Part shown: piece after piece, positions 18,264 to 26,566 of the stretch
Numbering within the stretch: the stretch's first letter is position 1
Layout: every line of letters begins with the position of its first letter
Source: Massilia sp. METH4
GTDB taxonomy: Bacteria; Pseudomonadota; Gammaproteobacteria; Burkholderiales; Burkholderiaceae_D
Reading direction: 5' to 3'
DNA: 64,000 nt
NCBI RefSeq assembly: GCF_037094685.1
Contig: NZ_CP146614.1
Coordinates: forward strand, 5,642,001-5,706,000
Made by a program: the position numbers and the translations under genes
The notes under the pieces: generated by a model
Told to the model about the DNA's origin: nothing
Databases searched by the model: none
The model's input: only the letters and a program-made list of their open reading frames with translations

Positions 18264-19643
18264 TCAGCGCGCCGGGCCGAGGCGCAGCACCAGGCCGGTG
18301 TTGCCGCGCGTGGTGCCGTCCGCATTGCCCAGCACGTAGATCTCGCCGGCCGCGTCCTGCGCCATGCCCAGCACCGGGATGCCGAGCGGCTCGCGCCTCG
18401 GCGCGACCAGGCGCTCCACCCGGTTGCGCACGCCCAGGGTCAGCAGCTTGCCGGTACCGTCCCTGCCCACATAGTCGGCGAACACGTACTGGCCGCGCAG
18501 CGCCGGGATGGCCGTGCCCGTGTACACATAGCCGCCGATCACCGCCTGCCTGACCGGCGGTTCGCCGGCGGCGTCGCGATGGTCGTATTCGGCGATGGGA
18601 TCGACCAGGCCGGCCGGCACGCCTGGGCTGGCCGCATGGACGAAGCCGGGATTGGTGCCGTTGGCATCGAACAGGAAGCTGCCCTCCTTGACGCGCCAGC
18701 CATAGTTGCCTCCGGCGACGATGAGGTTCACTTCCTCGATGGCCCCCTGCCCCACGTCGCCGGCCCACAGGTTGCCGGCGCTGTCGAAGGCCATGCGGAA
18801 CGGGTTGCGCAAGCCATAGGCGAAGATCTCGTCGGCGCCCTCCCTGCCCACGAAGGGGTTGTCGGCCGGGATGCCGTAGGCACCGTTGGCCGCGTTGCCG
18901 CCCAGCGGGTCGATGCGCAGGATCTTGCCGAGCACATTGGCCGGCGCCAGGCTCTGGGCATTGCCCTCCAGCGCATGGCCGGGCCCCTGGTCGTCGCCGG
19001 CGCCGCCGTCGCCCAGCGCGATGTACAGCATGCGGTCGGGGCCGAACGCGAGCGCGCCGCCGTTGTGGTTGGCCTGCGGCTTGTCGACGCGCATCAGCAC
19101 ACGCACGCTGGCCGGGTCGACGACCGGGTCGGCGCTGCCGGGGTTCGCGACGCGCCATTCCGAGATCACGCTGTGGTTCACGGCAGCCACGCCCGGCGGC
19201 TGGGTCGAGAAGTCGGCGGCGCCCTGCGCGGGCTCGGAGGTGAACAGGTAGAGGCGGCCGTTGGCCGCATAGTCCGGGTGGAAGGCCAGGCCCAGCAAGC
19301 CCCGCTCGTCGCGCTCGTTCAGCGGAACGAGGCGGTCGGCCACGTCCAGGAACAACGCGGCGCCTCCCTTCCGGCCGGGGCCGCGCACGGCCGCCTTCCA
19401 GATCTTGCCGACCTGGTCGACGATGTACAGGCGGTTCGGTTCGCCCGGCGCCACGGCACCGGCGACCGGCGCCGTCAGCTGCGCCAGGAGCGGGCGCAGC
19501 GAAACATTGACCGTACTCGTCGGCAGTATGCCGGGGATGGGGTCGGGAAGCGGTACGTTCTGGGCCAGCGCGGCGGCGGGAAGGGTGGCAAGTGCCGTGG
19601 CGAGAGCGAGCTGGTACAACGGGCGAATCGAAGTGCGTGGCAT
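18264..19643 (-). CDS. PQQ-dependent sugar dehydrogenase (GSDH family), exported
   Basis: A 459-residue protein. A Sec signal (LYQLALATALATLPAAALAQ) is followed by the six-bladed propeller typical of soluble aldose sugar dehydrogenases. Signatures are GLLGLAFHPDYAANGRLYL, HNGGALAFGPDRMLYIALGDGGAGDDQ, LGKILRIDPLGG, FAYGLRNPFRMAFD, GNLWAGDVGQGAIEEVN and GGNYGWRVKEG. It would oxidise aldoses in the periplasm and pass electrons to the respiratory chain using PQQ. No PQQ biosynthesis gene is in the window, so the cofactor must be made elsewhere or taken up. The DUF455 gene follows on the same strand after 54 bases. Confidence 0.9.
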   Translation of the reverse strand: MPRTSIRPLYQLALATALATLPAAALAQNVPLPDPIPGILPTSTVNVSLRPLLAQLTAPVAGAVAPGEPNRLYIVDQVGKIWKAAVRGPGRKGGAALFLDVADRLVPLNERDERGLLGLAFHPDYAANGRLYLFTSEPAQGAADFSTQPPGVAAVNHSVISEWRVANPGSADPVVDPASVRVLMRVDKPQANHNGGALAFGPDRMLYIALGDGGAGDDQGPGHALEGNAQSLAPANVLGKILRIDPLGGNAANGAYGIPADNPFVGREGADEIFAYGLRNPFRMAFDSAGNLWAGDVGQGAIEEVNLIVAGGNYGWRVKEGSFLFDANGTNPGFVHAASPGVPAGLVDPIAEYDHRDAAGEPPVRQAVIGGYVYTGTAIPALRGQYVFADYVGRDGTGKLLTLGVRNRVERLVAPRREPLGIPVLGMAQDAAGEIYVLGNADGTTRGNTGLVLRLGPAR

Positions 19644-19779
19644 GGCGGTCTCCGTCGTTGTAGGTGGAATCGAAGTGGTGCCAAAAGATCATGCGCTTCA
19701 ATTGGTAACGCTACAAGCACCATCTGCGGCCCGGTGCGCGGCGCGACCGGCTGACGCCCCTCGAACATCAACGACTTGC

Positions 19780-19804
19780 AAAAAAGCCACCCGAAGGTGG
19801 CTTT
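19780..19804 (-). terminator. Intrinsic terminator of the KGG-protein gene
   Basis: AAAGCCACC (19783-19791), loop CGAA, then GGTGGCTTT (19796-19804): a perfect 9-base stem. On the minus strand it is followed by a run of T (AAAAA at 19780-19785 on the given strand). It lies 22 bases beyond the stop of the KGG gene. Confidence 0.85.
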
Positions 19805-19826
19805 CATCGTCCGCGGCTACTGCCGA

Positions 19827-20225
19827 TCAGCGGTCGTTCTTGTGGCTCTGGCGGCCGGCGTTGGCGTGCTGCTCCGGCGTGCCGCCGCGGGTGGAGTTAC
19901 CCGACTGGCTGTTGCCGCGGTTGCCCGACTGGCTGTTGCCCGAGGACGAGCTCTGGCGGTTGCCGTCGTTCTTGTGGCTCATCGAGCCGGCGCGGCGTGC
20001 TTCTTCGGACGTGAACTCGTGGGCATTGCCCGAAGCGTGGGCGGCGCGGCCGCCTTCGGAGGCGATTTCGCGCTGGCGTTCCGGGTCCATCGATGCGAAG
20101 CCGCGGTTGCTGGTGCCGCCGTTGTTGGCGGATTGGCTGTTGCCGCGGTTGCCCGACTGGCTGTTACCTTTGGTGAACTGGTTGTTGCCTTGCGGGTTGT
20201 TGTTGTTCGAACGGTTCGATGCCAT
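19827..20225 (-). CDS. KGG-domain stress-type protein, Asn/Gly/Ser-rich
   Basis: A 132-residue hydrophilic protein. Its core carries two KGG-type (con-10/GsiB-like) repeats, GFASMDPERQREIASEGGRAAH and EFTSEEARRAGSMSHKNDG. These repeats are flanked by low-complexity tracts built from GNSQSGNRGNSQS, which occur both before and after the core. Proteins of this kind are induced by stress or desiccation in several bacteria and are expected to be largely disordered. AAGGAG precedes ATG 20225 by 6 bases, and a strong terminator follows, so it is a single-gene unit likely to be well expressed. Confidence 0.88.
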   Translation of the reverse strand: MASNRSNNNNPQGNNQFTKGNSQSGNRGNSQSANNGGTSNRGFASMDPERQREIASEGGRAAHASGNAHEFTSEEARRAGSMSHKNDGNRQSSSSGNSQSGNRGNSQSGNSTRGGTPEQHANAGRQSHKNDR

Positions 20226-20637
20226 GACGATCTCCTTAAAATTTAAGTTGAACACTGCACATCCTTTATGCGACTGGGGTTGCCAAGTCACGTGAAGGAG
20301 TCGCCATGGTAGGCCGGCACCCATGGTTTTTTTATAAGTCCAGTCCTTACGGTAGCGTAGGAGTGTGCCCCACGGCCGGGTCGGAGCGTTCACTCAGCCG
20401 CCGCAACGGATGTGTACCCGCGCGCAACCCGCCCACGGCCACTTTTTCCGCTCAGGAAACTCCGATGTCGAAGAGAAATAAGCTCGGCGCATGGCAAGGC
20501 AAACCAGCCGTGATGAGACCTGGACGCAGATATACACAAGGCTAATCGCCGGCATGGGAAATGAGAATTGGCTTTATATCTTGGTGACGCGTACGATTCA
20601 ACCATCGCACAACGCAAGACGAATTCAGGAGCTGACC
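20226..20637. other. 412-base gap between KGG gene and small ORF
   Basis: Divergent intergenic region that must hold the promoters of the KGG gene and the 48-residue gene. A 79-codon frame opens at 20306 behind an AAGGAG but has an unnatural composition and no recognisable domain. A 26-codon frame starts at 20465. Neither is supported as a gene. No repeat or terminator was seen. Confidence 0.4.
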
Positions 20638-20784
20638 ATGACGACCACGACCGCACCACGCTACGAAGCGCGCACCGAAACCTCGGCCTTCGGCCGCTTC
20701 CTCGCCACCTTCAAGCGGGAACTGCGCCGCGCCCTCGAGCTGGCCGGCGCGCCCTACGTGAACGGCCCGCTGCCGCCGCTGTAA
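20638..20784 (+). CDS. Small protein, 48 residues, unknown
   Basis: The sequence MTTTTAPRYEARTETSAFGRF opens a frame of 48 codons behind CAGGAG. The middle (FLATFKRELRRALEL) would form a basic amphipathic helix, and the end AGAPYVNGPLPPL is proline-rich. An intrinsic terminator begins 19 bases after the stop, and the codon use matches the neighbours, so this looks like a real single-gene transcript. No function is recognised. Confidence 0.65.
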   Translation: MTTTTAPRYEARTETSAFGRFLATFKRELRRALELAGAPYVNGPLPPL

Positions 20785-20803
20785 ATCAGGGCACCCTACA
20801 TGC

Positions 20804-20829
20804 AAAAGCCTCCGCAAGGAGGCTTTTTT
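20804..20829 (+). terminator. Intrinsic terminator of the 48-residue gene
   Basis: AAAAGCCTCC, loop GCAA, GGAGGCTTTT, then further T: a perfect 10-base stem with a T-run, 19 bases after the stop codon. Confidence 0.9.
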
Positions 20830-20857
20830 GTTGATGGGGAAGAAAGGGCAGCCGCCG

Positions 20858-21103
20858 TCAGTGCGCGTGCCTTGGGGCTCTCGTCCGCACCGCCGGTGCG
20901 GGATAGCGCGTCGATTCGACGGCGAAGCGGTCGCCGTCGCGCCGGTGGCCCGGCGTCGACAGCACTCGCGTGATCACGTTGCGCGGCACGCCCTGCGCCG
21001 CCATATACACCCAGGCATTCGCCGCGCCGCGCTGGGCATCCACCACCAGTCCCTGGCGCACCACGGCTTCCAACTCGCTGTTTTTTCTCATTTGACGCTT
21101 CAT
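20858..21103 (-). CDS. Small hypothetical protein, 81 residues
   Basis: Opens with MKRQMRKNSELEAVVRQGL and has a helical core RGAANAWVYMAAQGVPRNVI followed by TRVLS. The basic, disordered tail ends RTRAPRHAH. Its ATG overlaps the stop of the upstream gene (ATGA at 21100-21103), so the two are translated as a pair. The core resembles that of another small protein at 47169 (AWSHLVQIGLSPNAIRRVLD), which suggests a family of short helical proteins. Function unknown. Confidence 0.6.
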   Translation of the reverse strand: MKRQMRKNSELEAVVRQGLVVDAQRGAANAWVYMAAQGVPRNVITRVLSTPGHRRDGDRFAVESTRYPAPAVRTRAPRHAH

Positions 21104-21531
21104 CGCTCCACCTGTTGTTGGGATTCCGGTTCGATGGCCGGAATCGTCTGCCTTGCCAGCACGGCCAGCTCGGGGCCGCCGTCCTGCAAGGCCTGGATCA
21201 CCCGCGCGACCAGGGCCTGGTCCGCGAGCCCGTACTCCTGGGCCTTGATTCCCTCGATCTGAAGCTGGATGGCACGCAGCTTGCGCAAGGCCTCGGAATC
21301 CGGCCCCGCCGTCTGCGCCACCTGCTGCAGCAATACCTCGGTGATCACTCCCAGTTGCTTGCCATAGGACGCCACTTCCTCGAACGCGCGTCGTTCGATG
21401 CGCGCATTGCCGGCACCGGGCCGTATCAGGTTCTGGAACCAGGTCACATCGGGATCGATGGCCTGGGAAACGGCGCCGCTGAAGGGAAAATGGAACTGCG
21501 GGGCCAGGTACATGAACAGGAAGGGAGTCAT
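21100..21531 (-). CDS. Hypothetical protein, 143 residues
   Basis: Begins MTPFLFMYLAPQFHFPFSGA. The middle is a long amphipathic helical region (IERRAFEEVASYGKQLGVIT, then SEALRKLRAIQLQIEGIKAQ), and the end is glutamine-rich. The helical part recalls phasin-like or other coiled proteins, but no family can be assigned. It is coupled to the following 81-residue gene by a four-base overlap. A weak AGGCG lies 8 bases before ATG 21531. The 161-base gap to the next gene contains no other frame of note. Confidence 0.6.
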   Translation of the reverse strand: MTPFLFMYLAPQFHFPFSGAVSQAIDPDVTWFQNLIRPGAGNARIERRAFEEVASYGKQLGVITEVLLQQVAQTAGPDSEALRKLRAIQLQIEGIKAQEYGLADQALVARVIQALQDGGPELAVLARQTIPAIEPESQQQVER

Positions 21532-21692
21532 CTGCGCGCCTATGTGGTTTGTTGAACTACCCAAGGACGGCTGGTTACGCCGTTCGCCGGCGGGCGCGAA
21601 GGCGACCGCCGGGATGTGTCCAACATGGTAGCGTCTGGCAGATAAAAAACTGTCACTGATTGTAACCGTTACTGCACGCTTTTGGACCTGGC

Positions 21693-22928
21693 TCAATGGC
21701 GGGCCGGTTCGGCCGCGGGCGTGCGCGGCGGTATCGTGCCGTTCAGGTGGTAGTCGCCGATCATCCGCTCGCGCAAGATGGCCGGGTTGTGCGACGCGGC
21801 CGTGCGGGCGTTGCGCCAGTGCCGGTCGAGCCGGCGCGCCTCGCTGGTGGCCGAGGCGCCCCCCACCTCGAACAGCAGCGTGCTCGCCTGCAGCACCAGG
21901 TCGATCACCACCTGCTGGGCCTGGAATGCGCGGATGTCGGTCGCGGCATACAGGGCGTCGTCCGCCGTACCCGCCCGGGCGCGCTGCCACGTATCTTCCA
22001 GCGCACGCGCCACATTGTCGACCAGGCTGTCGGCCGCGTACGACAGGCTGGCCAGCCGCCCCACCACGCGCTGCACCAGCGGGTCGTGGCGCGGGCTCGA
22101 TTCGCCCGGCACATCGAAGGCCCGGGTCTTGCCCTGGACAAAGGCGATCGCCTCGCGCAGCCCGGCGCGGGCCGCGCCGGCCATGCTGGCAAGCAGGACC
22201 AGTTGCAGGAAGGCCTTGTTGTACGACGCCGGCACGGCGCCGTCGAAGCGGCGCACCACGTGCACCTCGGACAGGCGCACATTGTCGAACACGGTGGTGC
22301 CGCTACCCGTCATGCGCTGGCCGAAGCCGTCCCAGTCGTCGAGCCGCGTGATGCCCGGCAGGCTGGCGGGGAAAGCCAGGCTGGCCAGCTGTTCCCCATC
22401 CAGGGCCGTCGCCACGATCCAGTCGGCGTAGATGGTGCCCGTGCTGTAGAACTTCTTGCCGTTCAACAGCCAGCCCTCCCCCGCGGCGTCACTGACCCGG
22501 GCGATCGTGGTACCGATCGTCGTGCTGGCGGCCTGCTCGGCCATCGCGTAGCCGATCAGGGCGCCGTCGACGACCTTCGGGAACCAGAAAACGCGGGTTG
22601 CCTCGTCCTCATGGGTCAGGCGGCTCTCCAGGAAGGAGAAATGCCCGCGCAACAGATGCGAGATGTTCGAATCGGCGGTCGCCAGCTCCAGCAGCAGGGC
22701 GAAAAATTGCGGCAGCGTGGCGCCCAGGCCGCCGTAGCGGCGCGGCACGCGCAGCGCGCCGAAGCCGGCCTCGCGCAATTGCCTCACTTCGTCGAACGGC
22801 AACCGGCGCTCCCGCTCCCGCTCGACCGCGCCGGCGGCGATGCGGTCGAAGATCGGCTGGAAGCGCGCGCGCAACTGCTCGTCCGTGAAAGCCGGCCCGG
22901 CATCCGGCGTGGCGTGGATATCGCTCAT
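21693..22928 (-). CDS. DszC/SfnB-like acyl-CoA-dehydrogenase-fold flavin oxidoreductase
   Basis: A 411-residue protein of the acyl-CoA dehydrogenase fold. Conserved blocks are LREAGFGALRVPRRYGGLGAT, NISHLLRGHF, WLLNGKKFYSTGTIYADW, DDWDGFGQRMTGSGTTVFDNV and the C-terminal RDxHWRNARTAASHNP-like region. The KFYSTG block and the missing acyl-CoA catalytic features point to the DszC/SfnB group, FMNH2-dependent oxygenases used in organosulfur breakdown. It starts 12 bases after the TonB receptor gene behind GGGGAGGAG, so it is in that operon. The substrate cannot be read from sequence. Confidence 0.85.
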   Translation of the reverse strand: MSDIHATPDAGPAFTDEQLRARFQPIFDRIAAGAVERERERRLPFDEVRQLREAGFGALRVPRRYGGLGATLPQFFALLLELATADSNISHLLRGHFSFLESRLTHEDEATRVFWFPKVVDGALIGYAMAEQAASTTIGTTIARVSDAAGEGWLLNGKKFYSTGTIYADWIVATALDGEQLASLAFPASLPGITRLDDWDGFGQRMTGSGTTVFDNVRLSEVHVVRRFDGAVPASYNKAFLQLVLLASMAGAARAGLREAIAFVQGKTRAFDVPGESSPRHDPLVQRVVGRLASLSYAADSLVDNVARALEDTWQRARAGTADDALYAATDIRAFQAQQVVIDLVLQASTLLFEVGGASATSEARRLDRHWRNARTAASHNPAILRERMIGDYHLNGTIPPRTPAAEPARH

Positions 22929-22940
22929 CGCTCCTCCCCT

Positions 22941-25214
22941 TCAACGGAATGCGTACTGGATGCCGGCGTACACGCCGAAGCCCTCCCCCGGCGCCGAGCG
23001 CCGCTGGTCGGTCCCGGCGTCGTCGTATGCCGGCGCCACGCTGGACACATAGTGCTTGTTGGCCAGGTTGCGCAGGTCGAGGAACAGCTTCCAGCCGGCC
23101 GTCGGGTGATCGTAGCCGAAGCTGGCGTTGACGAGGCCATAGCCGTGGGTGCGGAACGAATTGGCATAGTCGACATCGATCGGCGACGCGGCCTGCACCG
23201 ACAGGCCGGCGTAGAACCCGCCCGGATGCTCGTATTGCAGCTCGCCCTGGTAGAAGCGCTTCGGAATACCCGGCAGCGTGTTGCGGCCGAAGCGGCGATC
23301 GTTGCGGAAGTAGAAGTCGTTCAGCGTAAACGACTGGCGCGCCGAGACCTTGCCGGCCGCGCCGCCGTCCCACAGCTGCGATTCCAGACCCGCCTCGATG
23401 CCCTGGTGGACGGTCGGCGTGGCATTCGATTCAGCCGTGATGGCGGCCGACGTGGCCGATGCGGGAATCACTTCCACGGACAGGAGCTCGTTCTTCACCA
23501 GGGCCCGGTAGACGGACAGGCTCCAGTTCGAGTCGAACGCCCTGCCCCGCGTGCCAATCTCCACCGTGTTGGCCTTCTGGTCCTTCAAATCGAGGCCGCG
23601 CCGCGACAGCCCGGTGGCCGGGCCGGACGTGAAGGTGGGGGGAATCGTCAGGAAGGCCCAGGTATTCGGCGGTTCCACCGAGCGGCTGATGTTGCCGAAC
23701 ACCTGGATCTCGTTGTCGAACGTGTAGCGCAGGCCGGCCCGCGGCGCCAGCGCCGTGGTGCTGCGCCGATAGGGCTCGTTCGTGACGGGATACACGACTT
23801 CCGTGTAGCGCCTGGTCTTGATGGCGGATACCCCGGTCGTCAGCCACAGGTTCGTCGCCACCTCCAGGTCGCTCCCGGCGTGCAGCACGTGGTCTTCGCC
23901 ATCGTACTCGGCGCGGCGGATCAGCGTACCCACCGGCAGTTGGGCCGTGGCGGCGGCGGGGATGCGCACGCGGGTATCGAGCCAGGCATGGTTCAGGTGG
24001 TTCGTCGACAGCACGCCCACCTTCGTTTCGCTGCGCCTGCCGAACAGCGTGCCGCGCCGCGCGTACTGCAGCGAGTACGACGCGTCGGAGAATCCCCAGC
24101 TGCCCACGTTCACGGCCAGCTGCTGGTCGATCGGATAATCGTGCACCACCACGCCCAGTTCCAGCGACGAGTCATCGTCGATAATCCAGGTGGTCTTGTT
24201 GGCCAGCCAGCGCGAACCCGGCTGGTTGCGGTGCGCGTTCTGCGACACGGCGACCGGGTTGGCCTGGCGAGGGTCCTGCTCGATCTGCGCCACAGTCAGC
24301 GCGCCGGGTTGGTAATTGTCGGTTTTCCGGTAGCGGAAGTAAAAACGCGTCTCCAGCTTCGGATCGAAGCGGTAGCCCAGGTTGCCGATGAAGGCGCGCG
24401 ACTTGCCCTGCGACAGCGCCTGGTAGCCGTCCCGCTCGGAGCCGATCGTGGCCACGTAGTAATCCCAGTTGCCGATCACCTGGCCGGAACTGGCCGCCAC
24501 CTTCTTGTAGCCGTAGCTGCCGCCTTCCACGCGCACTTCGAACGGTGCGGCGTCGCGACCGGTGCGCGTCACGTAATTGATGGCGCCGCCCAGCATCAGC
24601 GCGCCGGCGTCGAACGCATTGGCACCGCGCAGGATTTCCGTGCGCGACAGGCCGAGGGGCTCGAACAACTCATATGGCGTGCCGCCCGGCCCCGTGACGG
24701 GCAGTCCGTCGAACAGGAACAGCGTGCCGGAGCGGAAGAAGTTGGTGCCGCGGTTGATGGCCGAGCCGCGGATCGAGATCTTGATACCGTCCGTGCCGCC
24801 GGCCGCCTGCGCGTACACCCCGGGCTGGAAGGCCAGCACGTCTTCATTGGTGAACACGCGCCCTTTTTCCACCTGTTCCTGGCTGACGACGCTCACGCCG
24901 CCCGGCACTTCTTCCAGGCGCAGCCTGGCACGGTCCACGCCGTTGAACCTGCCCGTCACATGCACGGTGCCCGCCATCGTGATGCTGCTGCCGGCATCGA
25001 CGGCGCTCGTGGTGGCGGCCGCGCCGGCCACTTCGGCCTGGCCGGCCGCGGCCACGGCCAGCGCCGGTGTCGCCTCGATGGCGGCGACGGCGGCGGCGAT
25101 CGAGGCGGCATGGGCCGCCGTCGCGCACAGCAGCGCGGCCGCCGCCGCGGTTGCCGTCATGGCGCGCCGGCGATGAACTGGGAAGATCGGTTGCTGCTCG
25201 AACTGGGGATACAC
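22941..25214 (-). CDS. TonB-dependent receptor of the sulfur island
   Basis: A 757-residue outer-membrane receptor. A signal peptide with a basic start (HRRRAMTATAAAAALLCATAAHA) is followed by a plug domain (VPGGVSVVSQEQVEKGRVFT, FQPGVYAQAAGG, ISIRGSAINRGTNFF, TEILRGANAFDAGALMLGGAINYVTR) and a barrel ending IQYAFR, the expected aromatic terminus. GTG 25214 with GAGAG in front was chosen; ATG 25160 is possible but has no ribosome site. It is divergent from the CysB-like gene and leads an operon with the DszC-like gene. This suggests uptake of an organosulfur compound rather than iron. Confidence 0.88.
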   Translation of the reverse strand: MYPQFEQQPIFPVHRRRAMTATAAAAALLCATAAHAASIAAAVAAIEATPALAVAAAGQAEVAGAAATTSAVDAGSSITMAGTVHVTGRFNGVDRARLRLEEVPGGVSVVSQEQVEKGRVFTNEDVLAFQPGVYAQAAGGTDGIKISIRGSAINRGTNFFRSGTLFLFDGLPVTGPGGTPYELFEPLGLSRTEILRGANAFDAGALMLGGAINYVTRTGRDAAPFEVRVEGGSYGYKKVAASSGQVIGNWDYYVATIGSERDGYQALSQGKSRAFIGNLGYRFDPKLETRFYFRYRKTDNYQPGALTVAQIEQDPRQANPVAVSQNAHRNQPGSRWLANKTTWIIDDDSSLELGVVVHDYPIDQQLAVNVGSWGFSDASYSLQYARRGTLFGRRSETKVGVLSTNHLNHAWLDTRVRIPAAATAQLPVGTLIRRAEYDGEDHVLHAGSDLEVATNLWLTTGVSAIKTRRYTEVVYPVTNEPYRRSTTALAPRAGLRYTFDNEIQVFGNISRSVEPPNTWAFLTIPPTFTSGPATGLSRRGLDLKDQKANTVEIGTRGRAFDSNWSLSVYRALVKNELLSVEVIPASATSAAITAESNATPTVHQGIEAGLESQLWDGGAAGKVSARQSFTLNDFYFRNDRRFGRNTLPGIPKRFYQGELQYEHPGGFYAGLSVQAASPIDVDYANSFRTHGYGLVNASFGYDHPTAGWKLFLDLRNLANKHYVSSVAPAYDDAGTDQRRSAPGEGFGVYAGIQYAFR

Positions 25215-25478
25215 GTGCCGTTCTCTCTTTCGGTGTTTGCGATGGGAATAGTGAGCGGCAAGTTACCGAACCATGCCGCATTGCACAAACAATCAAAAGT
25301 GGAAACGATATGACCGGAATCGATATATGGATGTGCCGCGCGCCGTGGAAGCCATGCGCGGCCGGCGGCCCTTTGCAAAAGCGCTCGCGCACGTTTTCGA
25401 TATCCATATTCAAAACCCTTCGTTGTCAAAGCGCCATGGATAACTATCATGGTCGCGTGTGACTGACATGGAGCGACA
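25215..25478. promoter_or_regulatory. Divergent control region, TonB receptor / CysB-like gene
   Basis: 264 bases between two divergent starts. It contains an imperfect inverted sequence CCATGGATAACTATCATGG at 25434-25452 close to the CysB-like gene, a plausible regulator site, but no clear -10/-35 pair could be fixed. Control by the neighbouring CysB-like protein is expected from the arrangement. Confidence 0.4.
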
Positions 25479-26384
25479 ATGAATTTCCAGCAGCTGCGCT
25501 TCGTGCGCGAAGCGGTGCGCAACAACCTGAACCTGACCGAGGTGGCGGCCGTGCTGTACACGTCGCAATCGGGCGTGAGCAAGCAGATCAAGGACCTCGA
25601 GGATGAACTGGGCATCGAGCTGTTCGTCCGTTCCGGCAAGCGCCTGACGGCGCTCACGCGCGCCGGCGACGGCGCCGTGCAGATCGTCGGCCGCATCCTG
25701 CAGGAGACGGAGAACCTGCGCCGCTACGCGAGCCAGTACGCGGGCGTGGACAGCGGCCGCCTCGTCATCGCGGCCACGCACACGCAGGCGCGCTACACGC
25801 TGCCCAGGGTGGTGGAGGAATTCAACCGCGCCTACCCGAAGGTCACGCTGGAGCTGCACCAGGGCACGCCGCGCCAGATCGCCGCCATGGTCAGCGATGG
25901 CGAGGCGGACATCGGCATCGCCACCGAGGCGCTGGACGGCGCGGCCGACGTGCAAGCTTATCCCTGTTTTACATGGAGCCACCGCGTGGTGGTGCCGGAA
26001 GGCCATGCGCTGCTGGGCAAGGCACCGGTCACGCTGGCCGACATCGCCGCCCATCCGCTGGTGACCTACAACGAGCAGTTCACCGGCCGCAAGTGCGTGG
26101 ATGCCGCGTTCAGCCAGGCCGGCCTGGTGCCCGACCTGCGGCTGACGGCGATGGATGCCGACGTGATCAAGACCTATGTGCGGCGCGGCCTGGGCGTGGG
26201 CATCGTGGCCGAGATGGCGCTGGAGGACAGCGAGGCACGCGGCCTGCGGGTGCTGGAAACGGACGGCGAACTGTTCGGCACGTGCACGACGATGCTGGGC
26301 GTGCGCAACGGCGTGTTCCTGCCCAGCTTCGCCTACCGCTTCATCGAGATGTTCGCGCCGGGGCTGAAGGTGGCGCCGCAGTAG
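25479..26384 (+). CDS. CysB/Cbl-like LysR transcriptional regulator
   Basis: A 301-residue LysR regulator. The N-terminal helix-turn-helix FVREAVRNNLNLTEVAAVLYTSQSGVSKQIKDLEDELG is the form found in CysB and Cbl. The effector domain has CysB-like blocks TTHTQARY-like ATHTQARYTLP, ELHQGTPRQIAAMVSDGEADIGIATEAL, WSHRVVVPEGHALL and LGVGIVAEMAL. CysB proteins sense O-acetylserine or sulfate/thiosulfate and switch on sulfur-scavenging genes when sulfur is short. GGAG precedes the ATG. It stands at the centre of the island, divergent from the receptor operon and convergent with the ABC-importer operon. Confidence 0.92.
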   Translation: MNFQQLRFVREAVRNNLNLTEVAAVLYTSQSGVSKQIKDLEDELGIELFVRSGKRLTALTRAGDGAVQIVGRILQETENLRRYASQYAGVDSGRLVIAATHTQARYTLPRVVEEFNRAYPKVTLELHQGTPRQIAAMVSDGEADIGIATEALDGAADVQAYPCFTWSHRVVVPEGHALLGKAPVTLADIAAHPLVTYNEQFTGRKCVDAAFSQAGLVPDLRLTAMDADVIKTYVRRGLGVGIVAEMALEDSEARGLRVLETDGELFGTCTTMLGVRNGVFLPSFAYRFIEMFAPGLKVAPQ

Positions 26385-26392
26385 GACGCTAA

Positions 26393-26553
26393 GGTGTCGG
26401 ACATTTTTTCCGGGCGCTTTATCCGGAAAAAGTGTACGACACCGGTGTTCTTTCGAGGTCTCGGCTGCGGATGGGAATACCGGTGTCGCACACATTTTCC
26501 GAGCCACCGGTTTTTCCTACCGCAGTCGAGACCTCGCAGGAAAACCGGTGTCG
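26393..26553. repeat. Compound palindromic repeat in gap between CysB-like gene and AKR
   Basis: The first module has arms GGTGTCGGACATTTTTTCC (26393 on) and GGAAAAAGTGTACGACACC (to 26443), which pair at 19 of 21 positions. A second module contains TCGAGGTCTCGGCTGCGG, then CACCGGTTTTTCCT, the loop ACCGCAGTCGAGACCTCGC and AGGAAAACCGGTG. The same modules recur at 58316-58480, the first in the opposite orientation. It lies between convergent genes and could end both transcripts. Confidence 0.85.
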
Positions 26554-26566
26554 CCGGCTGGGCAGG

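Noticed and set aside
20306..20545. 79-codon frame behind AAGGAG
   Set aside because: The residue pattern is not protein-like, and codon use differs from the neighbours; the ribosome-like site alone is not enough.
21696..25313. Open frame of 1205 codons on the plus strand
   Set aside because: It is opposite two well-supported genes (DszC-like enzyme and TonB receptor); the Arg/Gln/His-rich translation has no recognisable motif.
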